The notes beneath the pieces are model-generated. The model worked only from the letters and a program-made list of their open reading frames with translations, made no database searches and was not told the origin of the DNA. Below, piece by piece: positions 53,442 through 62,012 of a stretch of 64,000 bases of DNA; the first letter of the stretch is position 1; each line of letters opens with the position of its first letter. The translations under genes were made by a program, and so were the position numbers. The stretch lies in contig NZ_CP046902.1 of NCBI RefSeq assembly GCF_009789555.1, positions 3,674,001 to 3,738,000 on the forward strand. The letters run 5' to 3'. The stretch is from Stutzerimonas stutzeri (GTDB lineage Bacteria; Pseudomonadota; Gammaproteobacteria; Pseudomonadales; Pseudomonadaceae).

Positions 53442-53819
53442 ATGATCCTCAGCGGGAACAGCACGAATATCCAGTCAGCCCTGGCCAAAATCAGTGAATA
53501 CTGGTCACCGCAGGTCATCGGTCAGGTCAATGACCAGTACATCAAGGTTGCCAAGCTCAAAGGCGAGCTGATGTGGCATTCCCATGCGGATGAAGACGAG
53601 ATGTTCTTGGTGGTTTACGGCACGCTCAAGATCCAGCTGGAGGATCGGGACGTGATCCTCCAGCCCGGCGAGTTTTGTGTGATCCCCAAACAAACCCGGC
53701 ACAACCCTGTCGCCGAGGAAGAGTGCGGGATCGTGCTGATTGAAACGGTCTCCACCCTGCATACCGGGGATGAAATCAGCGCGAGAAGCGTGCCCATCGA
53801 AAAGCAGCTGGGCTCTTAG
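53442..53819 (+). CDS. Cupin-domain protein
   Basis: A 125-residue single cupin. Metal ligands are visible in MWHSHADEDEMFLVVYGTLKI (HxH...E) and the second motif PGEFCVIPKQTRHNP (His). Small cupins like this act as isomerases, oxygenases or sugar-binding proteins; the substrate is unknown. GGAG precedes the ATG by 8 bases, inside a possible small hairpin (GGCTC 53417-53421 with GAGCC 53432-53436). It converges with the MocR-type gene. Confidence 0.9.
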   Translation: MILSGNSTNIQSALAKISEYWSPQVIGQVNDQYIKVAKLKGELMWHSHADEDEMFLVVYGTLKIQLEDRDVILQPGEFCVIPKQTRHNPVAEEECGIVLIETVSTLHTGDEISARSVPIEKQLGS

Positions 53820-53922
53820 GTTCAGGGAGAGTGTGCCTTGGCCGGTAGCTGTTCCTCGCGACGGCCGTTATCGGGCAGAGCAGCCGCTCGTGCGCGTCCG
53901 TATTGAAGGGCTTTCTCGGTTC

Positions 53923-55329
53923 TCACATAACCGCTTGGGTGAGCTGAACCAGGCGCCTGCAGCAATCCTCGACGCCGTCGTCTGGAACGTTGGTGACGCC
54001 CAGCAGTAAGCCGCTTCGGGCCTGTGTAGCGTCGGCGTACCAGATGGATAATGGTAAGGGCGCGAGCCCGACTGCAAGTGCCTGCTGGCTGATAGCGACG
54101 TCGTCGGTGCCTTGAGGCAAGTGCAACAGCAAAGCAAGCCCCGCCATCGCCTCGCTTGTGGCTGGAACGCTCAAGGCGCGCTGTAGAGCAGCCAACCGAG
54201 CGCTATAGGTGCGCTTCATTCTGCGCAGATGGCGCAGGTAATGACCCTTGCGCATGAACTCGGCGAGCGCCCATTGGCTGGCGATCGACGCCGCAGGTGC
54301 CAGCGCAGCCGCTGTGTCTGCGACCCGATTTGCCAAGGATGTCGGCGCCACGACAAACCCTAGACGCAGACCCGGATTGATCGTTTTGCTAAACGTGCCG
54401 ATATGAACGACCCGGCCTGAACGATCCTGAGATGCAAGCGCAGGCGCTGCCCGACCAGCGAGTTGAAGCTCGCTCAGGTAGTCATCTTCTATGATCCAAC
54501 TGCCGTTCTTATCCGCCCACTCCAGCAGGCGAAGGCGCCGAGACAGTGACAATGTCACCCCTAGAGGCGCCTGCTGTCCTGCAGTAACGACCACCAACGC
54601 CGCATTTGGCGCACGTCGGATACCTTCTTCGACGTTCAAGCCATCTGCATCGACACTGACCGGTACCGACTCGATCCCCGCCATGGAAAGCGCCGTTCGG
54701 GTCATTGGATAGCCCGGATCTTCCATCCACGCCGTCTGTCCTCGCAAGCCGAGCGCATGCAGGATCAGCCCAAGACCACCGGAGTAGCCCGAGGTGATGA
54801 CGATCTGCTCTGGCGCGCAGATGACGCCTCGCGCCACTGAAAGATAGGCGGCGATTTCGGACCGCAAACCGGGCTCGCCGCGAGGGTCCGGGTAGCTGAC
54901 CGGTGCCATTGCGGCTTGTCGTGCGGCGCCCGCGGCAATGCGTGACCACAGTTTGTAGGGGAAAACGTCCTGCGCGGGTATCCCCGCCTGAAACACCATG
55001 GGCGCGTTGCTGAATGGATGCTGGTAGAAGTCCGGCAATGGCGAGCGCAGGCTGCTGGCGTCAATTGGCCGGACCGCAGGCAACGGCTGCGCGACAAAGG
55101 TACCCGCAGCGCCGCGGGAGACGATCAACTGTTCGTCGATCAGTCGTTCATAGGCCGCCCGCACGGTGCCACGAGCAACGCCTAGCTGAACACTGAGGTC
55201 CCGCCAGGACGGCAAGCGAGCACCCGCGTACAGATGCCCCTCGCCGATCGATCTGCCAATGGCTCCAACAATTTGCTCAACCAGGGAAAGCCCCGCCTCG
55301 CGGTTGAGTTCAATGCGCAAATCTTCCAT
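53923..55329 (-). CDS. MocR/PdxR-type GntR regulator with aminotransferase domain
   Basis: A 468-residue fusion of an N-terminal GntR winged helix (about 1-75: GARLPSWRDLSVQLGVARGTVRAAYERLIDEQLIVSR) and a fold-type I aminotransferase domain. The PLP lysine lies in HIGTFSKTINPGLRLGF, and the substrate loop is VVVTAGQQAPLGVTLSLSRR. MocR proteins sense PLP or amino compounds and regulate nearby genes; the divergent TlpA-like gene and the cupin are candidate targets. The start is ambiguous between ATG 55329, taken here because it gives the usual GntR N-terminus, and ATG 55428. Confidence 0.9.
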   Translation of the reverse strand: MEDLRIELNREAGLSLVEQIVGAIGRSIGEGHLYAGARLPSWRDLSVQLGVARGTVRAAYERLIDEQLIVSRGAAGTFVAQPLPAVRPIDASSLRSPLPDFYQHPFSNAPMVFQAGIPAQDVFPYKLWSRIAAGAARQAAMAPVSYPDPRGEPGLRSEIAAYLSVARGVICAPEQIVITSGYSGGLGLILHALGLRGQTAWMEDPGYPMTRTALSMAGIESVPVSVDADGLNVEEGIRRAPNAALVVVTAGQQAPLGVTLSLSRRLRLLEWADKNGSWIIEDDYLSELQLAGRAAPALASQDRSGRVVHIGTFSKTINPGLRLGFVVAPTSLANRVADTAAALAPAASIASQWALAEFMRKGHYLRHLRRMKRTYSARLAALQRALSVPATSEAMAGLALLLHLPQGTDDVAISQQALAVGLAPLPLSIWYADATQARSGLLLGVTNVPDDGVEDCCRRLVQLTQAVM

Positions 55330-55511
55330 GCAATCTTCACCCGCTGGCATTGACGACAGACGAAAGGAGGCCTGGCGTTCGAAAGCGATATCAGGCGCAC
55401 CGATGGTACAGCCAGATTTGCCATTCATGGGCCTTTTTATTGAACCTTCAATCCATATGATGAAGCACTACAACGGCCTATTTCATATCCAACCCGGTCC
55501 AGGAGCTCCCC

Positions 55512-56558
55512 TTGCAATCACCGTCTTTCCTCTCATTCATCAAGCAGTTCGCGGCACTGCTCGTGCTCGGTTTCGTGCTCCACTCGGCTCACGCCGACGA
55601 CAGTCTCGACGATGAGGGTGAGCGGCGGGCACGCACCGCCGGCGCTTCGCTGATCGGGCAGCCTGGGCCGGTTGCTGTGCTGGAAACCATCGAAGGAAAG
55701 AAGATCGATCTGGCTGAGCTGTACGGGAAAAAACCGGTTTACCTGAAGTTCTGGGCCACCTGGTGCGTGCCCTGCCGCCAGCAGATGCCCGGCTTCGAGC
55801 AATTGCAACAGACGATGGGCGACAGGGTGCAGGTCATCGCGGTAAACACCGGCTTCAGCGACGACATTGAGTCGATCCGCGCTTACCGCAAGGAGCATCA
55901 GTTGACCATGCCGATCATGATCGATGACGGCAGCCTGGCGGCGGACCTCAACCTACGGGTCACGCCCCAGCATGTGGTGATCGGCCGAGATGGGCGGATA
56001 TCCCACATCGGTCACCTTGATGATCAGGCGCTGCATGCCGCGCTGGAGCGTGCAGTATCAGAGCAAACGGCCCCCGCCAGTCGCTCAGAGACCAGCACAG
56101 CGCCCGAGACGCCGCAGTTCGCCGTGGGCGACACCGTGACCGACCTGAGCATCGAGACCCTCGACGGCCGTCAGGTGCAGCTGGGTAAGGGCGACAAACC
56201 ACGTGCGCTGGTGTTCTTCGCGCCCTGGTGCGAGTCCTATCTCGAGGAAAGCCGGCCGGAGACGTCCCAGGCTTGCCTACGGGTACGCAAGGATGTGGAC
56301 AACCTGATGGGCCAGAGCGACATGGAATGGCTGGGCGTTTCTTCAGGCCTGTGGGTCTCGGCCAGCGATCTGCAGGACTACAAGAACACCACGCCCACAG
56401 CCCTGCCGCTAGTGCTCGACGAGCAGGACGAGCTCTTTCGTGCCTTCGCCATTCGGGACATTCCGACAGTGGTGCTCCTGGATGCGCAGGGCCGTGTCGC
56501 CAATATCCTCAAGCCGCAGGACAGCAATCTCGTCGCGGCCGTCAAGGCGCTGCGCTGA
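55512..56558 (+). CDS. Periplasmic TlpA/DsbE-like thiol-disulfide protein with two thioredoxin-like domains
   Basis: A 348-residue exported protein. Signal peptide to about residue 29 (LVLGFVLHSAHA). The first thioredoxin-like domain has FWATWCVPCRQQMPGF with a WCxxC active site. A second thioredoxin-like domain follows (from about 200: FFAPWCESYLEESRPETSQAC), in which the CxxC is degenerate. TTG 55512 is the start, with AGGAG 6 bases upstream. The ScsB/DsbD-like gene 81 bp downstream is the natural electron donor. Confidence 0.88.
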   Translation: MQSPSFLSFIKQFAALLVLGFVLHSAHADDSLDDEGERRARTAGASLIGQPGPVAVLETIEGKKIDLAELYGKKPVYLKFWATWCVPCRQQMPGFEQLQQTMGDRVQVIAVNTGFSDDIESIRAYRKEHQLTMPIMIDDGSLAADLNLRVTPQHVVIGRDGRISHIGHLDDQALHAALERAVSEQTAPASRSETSTAPETPQFAVGDTVTDLSIETLDGRQVQLGKGDKPRALVFFAPWCESYLEESRPETSQACLRVRKDVDNLMGQSDMEWLGVSSGLWVSASDLQDYKNTTPTALPLVLDEQDELFRAFAIRDIPTVVLLDAQGRVANILKPQDSNLVAAVKALR

Positions 56559-56639
56559 CCCGTTGCGCCCCGCGGTTACGGGAGGAGGCGCCATGATGTC
56601 TCCTCCCTGTTATCAACTCGATACTTCAGCAGGAACCGC

Positions 56640-58670
56640 ATGCCACTGCTATCGCTGAAAAGGCTCCTGCTCTGCTTTTGTCTGAGCGTCATCGGTCTGC
56701 CTGGCTGGGCCGCCGAGATGCCTGGTCCGGACGATGTATTGATCGCCTCGTCGCTGATCGCTTCAACCGAGGCGCCTTCATCGGGATCGACCACGACATT
56801 GGCGATCCTCATGGAACCCCAGGGCGAATGGCACGGCTACTGGAAGCAACCAGGCGATGTCGGCCTCCCAGCCAAGTTCACCTGGCATCTGCCGGACGGT
56901 GTAACGGTGGGCGATCCCGCTTATCCGCTGCCGCAAACGCTGCTGATAGAAGGTCTGATGAACCATGTCTACGAGCACCCCTATGCGCTGCTTGTAGACC
57001 TGACCCTCGAAGACAACTTGCCAGACGGGACCGCACTGCCGATCCGTGTGGATATGCAGTATCTGGCCTGCCGGTATGACGCCTGCGTCCCTGAGCGCGC
57101 CTCATTGGACACAACCTTGCACGTTGGTGACGGCCGTCAGTCTCCAGACGTTGCAGCTCGCTTCGCCAGCTGGCGCCAGGCGCTGCCCAGGCCGCTAGCC
57201 GCGCCGGCCAGTTTCAGCGTGGATGGCGATCTTCTACGCCTGCGTGTGCCCCTTCCAGCCAGCGTCTCGATCCAGAATCCCCATCTGTTTTCCGCAACCA
57301 AGGGGGCGATCGACAACGCCGCCCCCCAACGCGTCGAGCGACACGACGATGAGCTGATTGTGGAAACCCGCGCGGGTGATCAAATACCCGATGCTTTCCT
57401 GGCTACGCTGAAACTGAGCGACAGCCTTGGCTTGGATATAGACGTAAGACGCGGCGGTCCGGCAAGCGCGGCCGGCAGCGGCTTGAACACCATCCTGTTT
57501 GCATTGGCCGGGGCGATTGCTGGCGGGCTGTTGCTGAACCTGATGCCGTGCGTCTTTCCTATCCTGAGCCTCAAGGCCATGAGCCTTGCACGCTCTGGCA
57601 TCAGCCCGGCTATAGCTCGTCGCGACGCCGTGGCCTACACCAGCGGTGTGGTGCTGGTGTGCGTCTTGCTCGGCGCCGTTCTACTCGCCCTGCGTGCTGC
57701 TGGCGCCCAGGTCGGCTGGGCCTTCCAGCTGCAGAACGCTAGCGTGATTCTGATCCTGATGTTGCTTACCACCGCCATCGCCTTCAATCTGGCCGGGCTG
57801 TTCGAGCTGGCGGCAATTGATGCCGGTACCAAGCTAACCAACCAAAGCGGCGCCAGTGGTGCATTCTGGACTGGCGCGCTCGCTGCTTTCATCGCCACAC
57901 CTTGCTCCGGCCCTTTCATGGCTGCGGCCCTTGGCGCAGCGCTGGTATTACCGACTGCCGCAGCCATGCTGGTATTCTCCGGGCTCGGCCTGGGCATCGC
58001 CTTGCCTTTTCTACTGCTGGGGTTTATCCCCGCGCTGCAGCGGCGCCTGCCCAGACCCGGACCCTGGATGGAAACCTTACGCCGCCTCCTCGCGGTGCCG
58101 ATGTTCCTAACCGCACTCGCCCTCCTGTGGGTACTCAGCCATCAGGTCCCGGCCGATGCACTGGTCGCATCCCTGGGCTGTGCCATGCTGCTTGCACTTG
58201 GGCTCTGGCTGACTGGCCTCTGGCAGCAGAAACTGAAACGCAATGCCTGGTTGCCCTCTGCTCTGGCATTGATTCTGTCGCTCGGCCTAGGCTGGAGCCA
58301 GGTCTCTGGACAAACCGCGCCGGCCATCGATGTGCAGCGACGCGCATTCGACGAGCAACAACTCGCTCAACTGCGCGCAGATAAGGTACCGGTGTTTCTC
58401 TACTTCACTGCCGATTGGTGCATCACCTGCAAGGTGAACGAGCAAGTCGCCATTAACCGTGAAGCGACCGCGCAGGCTTTTGCCGCTGCCGGGGTTGAAG
58501 TGATGCGTGGCGACTGGACCAATGGCGATCCCGTCATCACCGCATTCCTTGAACGCCACGGTCGCTCAGGCGTTCCGCTGTACCTGTGGTACGGAGCGGG
58601 TGAAGCCGAGCCACGCCTACTGCCCCAGATCCTCAGACCGGATTCGCTGCCCGAACTGGTGCGAAGGTAA
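56640..58670 (+). CDS. DsbD/ScsB-family protein-disulfide reductase
   Basis: A 676-residue inner-membrane electron conduit. Signal peptide to about 24 (GLPGWA), an N-terminal periplasmic domain with CRYDACVPE (a CxxxxC pair as in ScsB proteins), eight membrane helices carrying the two conserved cysteines in LMPCVFPILSLKAMSL and IATPCSGPFMAAALGAAL, and a C-terminal thioredoxin domain with FTADWCITCKVNEQVA. It moves reducing power from cytoplasmic thioredoxin to periplasmic partners. The suppressor of copper sensitivity (Scs) subgroup is the best fit. Directly downstream of the TlpA-like gene. Confidence 0.93.
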   Translation: MPLLSLKRLLLCFCLSVIGLPGWAAEMPGPDDVLIASSLIASTEAPSSGSTTTLAILMEPQGEWHGYWKQPGDVGLPAKFTWHLPDGVTVGDPAYPLPQTLLIEGLMNHVYEHPYALLVDLTLEDNLPDGTALPIRVDMQYLACRYDACVPERASLDTTLHVGDGRQSPDVAARFASWRQALPRPLAAPASFSVDGDLLRLRVPLPASVSIQNPHLFSATKGAIDNAAPQRVERHDDELIVETRAGDQIPDAFLATLKLSDSLGLDIDVRRGGPASAAGSGLNTILFALAGAIAGGLLLNLMPCVFPILSLKAMSLARSGISPAIARRDAVAYTSGVVLVCVLLGAVLLALRAAGAQVGWAFQLQNASVILILMLLTTAIAFNLAGLFELAAIDAGTKLTNQSGASGAFWTGALAAFIATPCSGPFMAAALGAALVLPTAAAMLVFSGLGLGIALPFLLLGFIPALQRRLPRPGPWMETLRRLLAVPMFLTALALLWVLSHQVPADALVASLGCAMLLALGLWLTGLWQQKLKRNAWLPSALALILSLGLGWSQVSGQTAPAIDVQRRAFDEQQLAQLRADKVPVFLYFTADWCITCKVNEQVAINREATAQAFAAAGVEVMRGDWTNGDPVITAFLERHGRSGVPLYLWYGAGEAEPRLLPQILRPDSLPELVRR

Positions 58671-58701
58671 TTCTGGATATCGAAAGACCAAGGAGTCGTT
58701 C

Positions 58702-59331
58702 ATGGAACAATTGCTCGTCATAAATACCAGCCCGCAGCGCAGTGCCTCGTACAGTCGGCAAATGACAGAACGCTTCGTGCATCTCTGGCGCCTTCGATAC
58801 CCGAGTGGCGAGATCGTCTACCGCGAGCTGGGTAACCAGCCGATTCCGCACGTCGATGAACGCTGGGTTCAGGCCGCGTTCACCCCGCCCGACGCCCGAA
58901 ACCATCACCAAAATGACACCCTAGCGCTCAGCGACGAGCTGGTGAGCGAGCTCAAGCAAGCCACTCAGATCGTAATCGGCTGCCCCATGCACAATTTGTC
59001 GGTGCCCAGTACGCTAAAAGCCTACATCGACCAGATCATCCGCATGGGAGTGACGACCCGCCTGGTGCCCGGCACACCTGGTAGCCCCTACGCGGGGCTA
59101 CTGCACGACAAGAAAGCGTACCTGCTGCTTGCGAGAGGCGGCCATGGTTATGAAGAAGGGGAAGCCTACGCACACATGAACTTCCAGGAGCCCTATCTGA
59201 GCGCGGTATTGGGCATGCTGGGCATTCACGACATAACAACGGTAAGCCTTGAATACACGGCTATCGGCGGTGCCCAATTCGATGACGCCGTCAAACGGGC
59301 CAATTCACGTATCGATGCGCTGATGTTTTAA
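58702..59331 (+). CDS. FMN-dependent NADH:quinone/azo reductase (AzoR-like flavoprotein)
   Basis: A 209-residue flavodoxin-like-fold oxidoreductase: LLVINTSPQRSASYSRQMTE as the FMN phosphate site and CPMHNLSVPSTLKAYIDQIIRMG, the AzoR hallmark region, and ARGGHGY. These enzymes reduce quinones and azo dyes by two electrons and protect against quinone stress. AAGGAG is 6 bases before ATG 58702. It follows the ScsB-like gene by 31 bp and precedes the IS element. Confidence 0.88.
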   Translation: MEQLLVINTSPQRSASYSRQMTERFVHLWRLRYPSGEIVYRELGNQPIPHVDERWVQAAFTPPDARNHHQNDTLALSDELVSELKQATQIVIGCPMHNLSVPSTLKAYIDQIIRMGVTTRLVPGTPGSPYAGLLHDKKAYLLLARGGHGYEEGEAYAHMNFQEPYLSAVLGMLGIHDITTVSLEYTAIGGAQFDDAVKRANSRIDALMF

Positions 59332-59417
59332 GCAGATAGCTATTTGCGGTCACCAGCTGCGCATACCGCTTCAGATTCATCTACTGGATCAGCTTGCCAT
59401 CGTGAGCGTCTGCTTGT

Positions 59418-59437
59418 GGCCCAGAGTGTGTAAAAAC
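59418..59437 (+). repeat. IS1182-family left terminal inverted repeat
   Basis: 20 bases identical to the reverse complement of 61061-61080. The outermost GG could also be flanking sequence, giving an 18-bp repeat from CCCAGAG. Confidence 0.85.
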
Positions 59438-59576
59438 CCTTTCTTATCGTGCGTGCTTCAGCCCATTGCTCCTGAGCATGGCAATTTCCCGATTATTTAC
59501 CGCGATCAGCGCCGGTAACGCTTCAGAGCGCGTATGAAGCGCTTTGGCACCTCTTGGGGCAGTAAAAGCTGGGCTT

Positions 59577-61007
59577 TTACGCCGCCATCGCCTTCAACAA
59601 GCCTTCGGTGCCGATGATTTTCATCACCCGCTTCAAGTTGTAGGCGAGCACATTCAAGCTCATTTCTGCGCTCACCCCATTCAGTTTTCGAGTCAGGAAG
59701 TGCGTTGCTCCCATCCATTGTTTGAGCGTCCCGAAGGGATGCTCAGCAGTCCGTTTTCGAACCCGCATCATCTCCGGTGCTTGGTTCAGCCGGCGTTGCA
59801 TTTCCTCCAGCACCGCTTCATGTTCCCAGCGCCTTACTCGACGATTTGTGCTTGGCGTGCACTGGGTTTTCAGCGCGCAACTCTGGCACTTTGAACTCCA
59901 GTAACAGTGCATATTCATGCCTTTCTCAACGCTGGAGAATCGCCAAATCAGTGCCTCTCCAGCCGGGCATGTATATTCGTTTTTCGTCGCGTCATAAACG
60001 AAGGCATCTTTGTTGAACCGGCCATCAGCCTTGGCGCTTGAAGTCATCGGCTTTGGCACATAAGCGGTGATGTTTGCATCGTGACAGGCGAGGATTTCTT
60101 CACCCTTGAAGTAGCCTCGGTCGGCGACTACCGACAATGTTTCTGCGCCAATGGCTTCCCTAGCTTGCTTGGCCATCGAGCTGAGTTGGTCGCGATCAGA
60201 ACCTCTGTTGGTGACCTCATGAGCAACAATCAAATGGTGCTGCGTATCGACCGCCGTCTGCACGTTGTAGCCGACGATACCGCTGCCGCGCGTCATCATC
60301 GAACGGGCATCCGGGTCGGTCAGCGAAACCTGTTTGTCAGGGGAATCGTTGAGCTGAGTTTCGATCCCTTGGAGCTCTTTCATCTGCGATTTGAGCTTGG
60401 CGATTTTATCTTCCAGGCTGGCAATGTCTGGCGCGGAGGCGCTAGGAATCTGTCGATCAGCCGCATCGAGCGCAGCCAAATAACGGCCGATGCTCGCCTC
60501 GATTTCTTCCATGCGCCGCTTCAGTTTGGCGCTGGTGAAATTGCGGTCACGGTTGTTCACTGCCTTGAATTTGCTGCCGTCGATGGCAACCAGGTTTTCG
60601 TCAAACAACCCCAACTGCTGGCAGAGCAAAACGAACTGGCGGCAGACGCCGCGAATGGCCTTGCTGTTGTCTTTTCGGAAGTTGGCGATGGTCTTGAAAT
60701 CGGGCATCAAACGCCCGGTTAGCCACATGAGTTCGACGTTGCGCTGGGCTTCTCGCTCCAGACGTCGGCTCGATTGAATTCGGTTTAGGTAACCGTAGAT
60801 GTAGATCTTCAGCAGGATCGCCGGGTGGTAGGCAGGTCTGCCGGTTTCGGCTGGAATGACGCCATCAAAACCTAGATTGGCCAAATCGAGTTCATCGACG
60901 AAAACGTCAACCACCCGAACCGGATTGGTATCGCTGACGTAGTCGTCGAGGCTTTCGGGAAGTAAGGTGCTTTGACCTCGATGTTCACCCTGGATAAACC
61001 GTTTCAT
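59577..61007 (-). CDS. IS1182-family transposase
   Basis: A 476-residue DDE transposase, apparently intact. N-terminal DUF772 region (MKRFIQGEHRGQSTLLPESLDDYVSDTNPVRVVDVFVDEL, then RPAYHPAILLKIYIYGYLNRIQSSRRLER), first acidic residue in LVAIDGSKFKAVN, GYNVQTAVDTQHHLIVAHEVTN, SVVADRGYF, and a zinc-finger-like CQSCALKTQC near 395, followed by EHPFGTLKQWMG with the last Glu. A GTAAAAGC/GCTTTTAC hairpin (59562-59580) overlaps the stop codon. Confidence 0.95.
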   Translation of the reverse strand: MKRFIQGEHRGQSTLLPESLDDYVSDTNPVRVVDVFVDELDLANLGFDGVIPAETGRPAYHPAILLKIYIYGYLNRIQSSRRLEREAQRNVELMWLTGRLMPDFKTIANFRKDNSKAIRGVCRQFVLLCQQLGLFDENLVAIDGSKFKAVNNRDRNFTSAKLKRRMEEIEASIGRYLAALDAADRQIPSASAPDIASLEDKIAKLKSQMKELQGIETQLNDSPDKQVSLTDPDARSMMTRGSGIVGYNVQTAVDTQHHLIVAHEVTNRGSDRDQLSSMAKQAREAIGAETLSVVADRGYFKGEEILACHDANITAYVPKPMTSSAKADGRFNKDAFVYDATKNEYTCPAGEALIWRFSSVEKGMNMHCYWSSKCQSCALKTQCTPSTNRRVRRWEHEAVLEEMQRRLNQAPEMMRVRKRTAEHPFGTLKQWMGATHFLTRKLNGVSAEMSLNVLAYNLKRVMKIIGTEGLLKAMAA

Positions 61008-61060
61008 GGGCGTCCCTTGCGATGAGATTCTCGGAAATCATAGCAAGGGTTTACCGGGAT

Positions 61061-61080
61061 GTTTTTACACACTCTGGGCC
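61061..61080 (-). repeat. IS1182-family right terminal inverted repeat
   Basis: 20 bases, reverse complement of the left repeat. A GCTGCCGC/GCGGCAGC palindrome (61085-61102) lies immediately outside this end. Confidence 0.85.
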
Positions 61081-61115
61081 GGTAGCTGCCGCTCGCGGCA
61101 GCCGAGTTCAGATAA

Positions 61116-61330
61116 TTACTGTGCATAAATAATGCGAGGTCGCGGGATGTCGCCGTGCATGGCCCACAGTGATACGTAGTCAACACCCTCTTTCCAGACA
61201 GCGCGCAACTTGCTCAGCAGCTTTATTTGTTTACGCTCTTCGATAATTCCGTGAACAACCACCTTCTGATGGGGTGGCATCAATTCGCGGCCCTTATCCG
61301 GCCAGGTAACGGCCTGGACAAGCTCCGTCG
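61116..61330 (-). pseudogene. C-terminal remnant of an unidentified gene
   Basis: An open frame without start codon codes for about 70 residues ending at TAA (61116-61118): segments KGRELMPPHQKVVVHGIIEE and LLSKLRAVWKEGVDYVSLWA look protein-like and end PRPRIIYAQ. It lies in a different frame from the truncated hydratase just upstream, and part of the region overlaps that frame. I do not recognise the family. It appears to be the tail of a gene whose front was lost. Confidence 0.4.
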
Positions 61331-61641
61331 TCGTGCAGTGGCTTGCGCTGTGGCTGATGCGTCCTGAGTGTCACAGGGGGATGCAGGCGCGCGCGTTCGA
61401 GCTGTCCTACCAGAGGCCGAGACAATTTCGCGGCGCGCATCGCAGCGGGGCTGCCCACGCCAAGCTTCCAGCCCGCCTGAGTACCGCCAGCCAGTTTGAA
61501 TAGCTCGTCCTGTGCGTCATAACCCTGTTCAAGCGTTTCCGGTTTGAGTTCAGCAGGCAGCAGGGTCAACAGCTCGCCACTGCGCCACGCCTTCAACAAA
61601 ACCGCTGCGGTAGCGTGTTGATCAAAAAGAGAAGTTGGCAT
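61294..61641 (-). pseudogene. Truncated 2-keto-4-pentenoate hydratase-type gene
   Basis: From ATG 61641, about 85 residues resemble the N-terminus of 2-keto-4-pentenoate/2-oxohepta-3-ene-dioate hydratases (LKPETLEQGYDAQDELFKLA, GTQAGWKLGVGSPAAM, LSRPLVGQLERARLHPP). After about 61375 the frame enters unrelated sequence and stops at 61294. Full-length proteins have about 260 residues, so two thirds including the catalytic residues are missing. These hydratases belong to aromatic meta-cleavage or related dicarboxylate routes. Confidence 0.7.
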
Positions 61642-61654
61642 ATTGATTTTCTGG

Positions 61655-61985
61655 CTATTGAGCGAGCAGTCGTTGGCAGACGGCGTCAGCAAATTCGAGT
61701 GTGGAGGCCTGACCGTTCAGGTCCCAAGTTCGTACATTGTCGATATTCAAGGTTTCAGCGGCGGCGACGCGCAGCCGCAGTGCGTCTTTTTCCAGGCCAA
61801 CATGAGTCAGCATCATCGCCGCGGCCAGCATCAACGAAATCGGGTTGGCGATACCCATGAACGTCCCAGTCGAATGGGCTTCCCAGCGCGTCCAGAAACC
61901 GAACAGTCGCCTCGACCACTTCCGGCCCAATGCCATCACCTGGAATCAGCGTTGCCGGTATTTTCTTTGAAGATGAATTGTCCAC
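61655..61985 (-). pseudogene. Isocitrate/isopropylmalate-dehydrogenase-family gene with internal deletion
   Basis: From ATG 61985, 41 residues give a proper family N-terminus (IPATLIPGDGIGPEVVEATV, ending LGSPFDWD). At about 61860 the sequence jumps, one frame over, to a family C-terminus (GIANPISLMLAAAMMLTHVG, NIDNVRTWDLNGQASTLEFA) that ends at 61655. Roughly 230 of about 340-350 residues are gone, including all catalytic residues, and the two halves are out of frame. It starts 27 bp after the hydroxyisobutyrate-dehydrogenase-like gene, so it was part of that operon. Confidence 0.8.
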
Positions 61986-62012
61986 GATGGTTCTCTTTGG
62001 ACGGTGCCGGGG

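Larger units (their letters stand above)
59418..61080 (-). mobile_element. Complete IS1182-family insertion sequence
   Basis: About 1.66 kb bounded by perfect 20-bp terminal inverted repeats (GGCCCAGAGTGTGTAAAAAC at 59418-59437 and its complement at 61061-61080) and holding one intact transposase gene. No target duplication is evident in the flanks. It separates the AzoR-like gene from a set of damaged catabolic genes. Confidence 0.92.
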
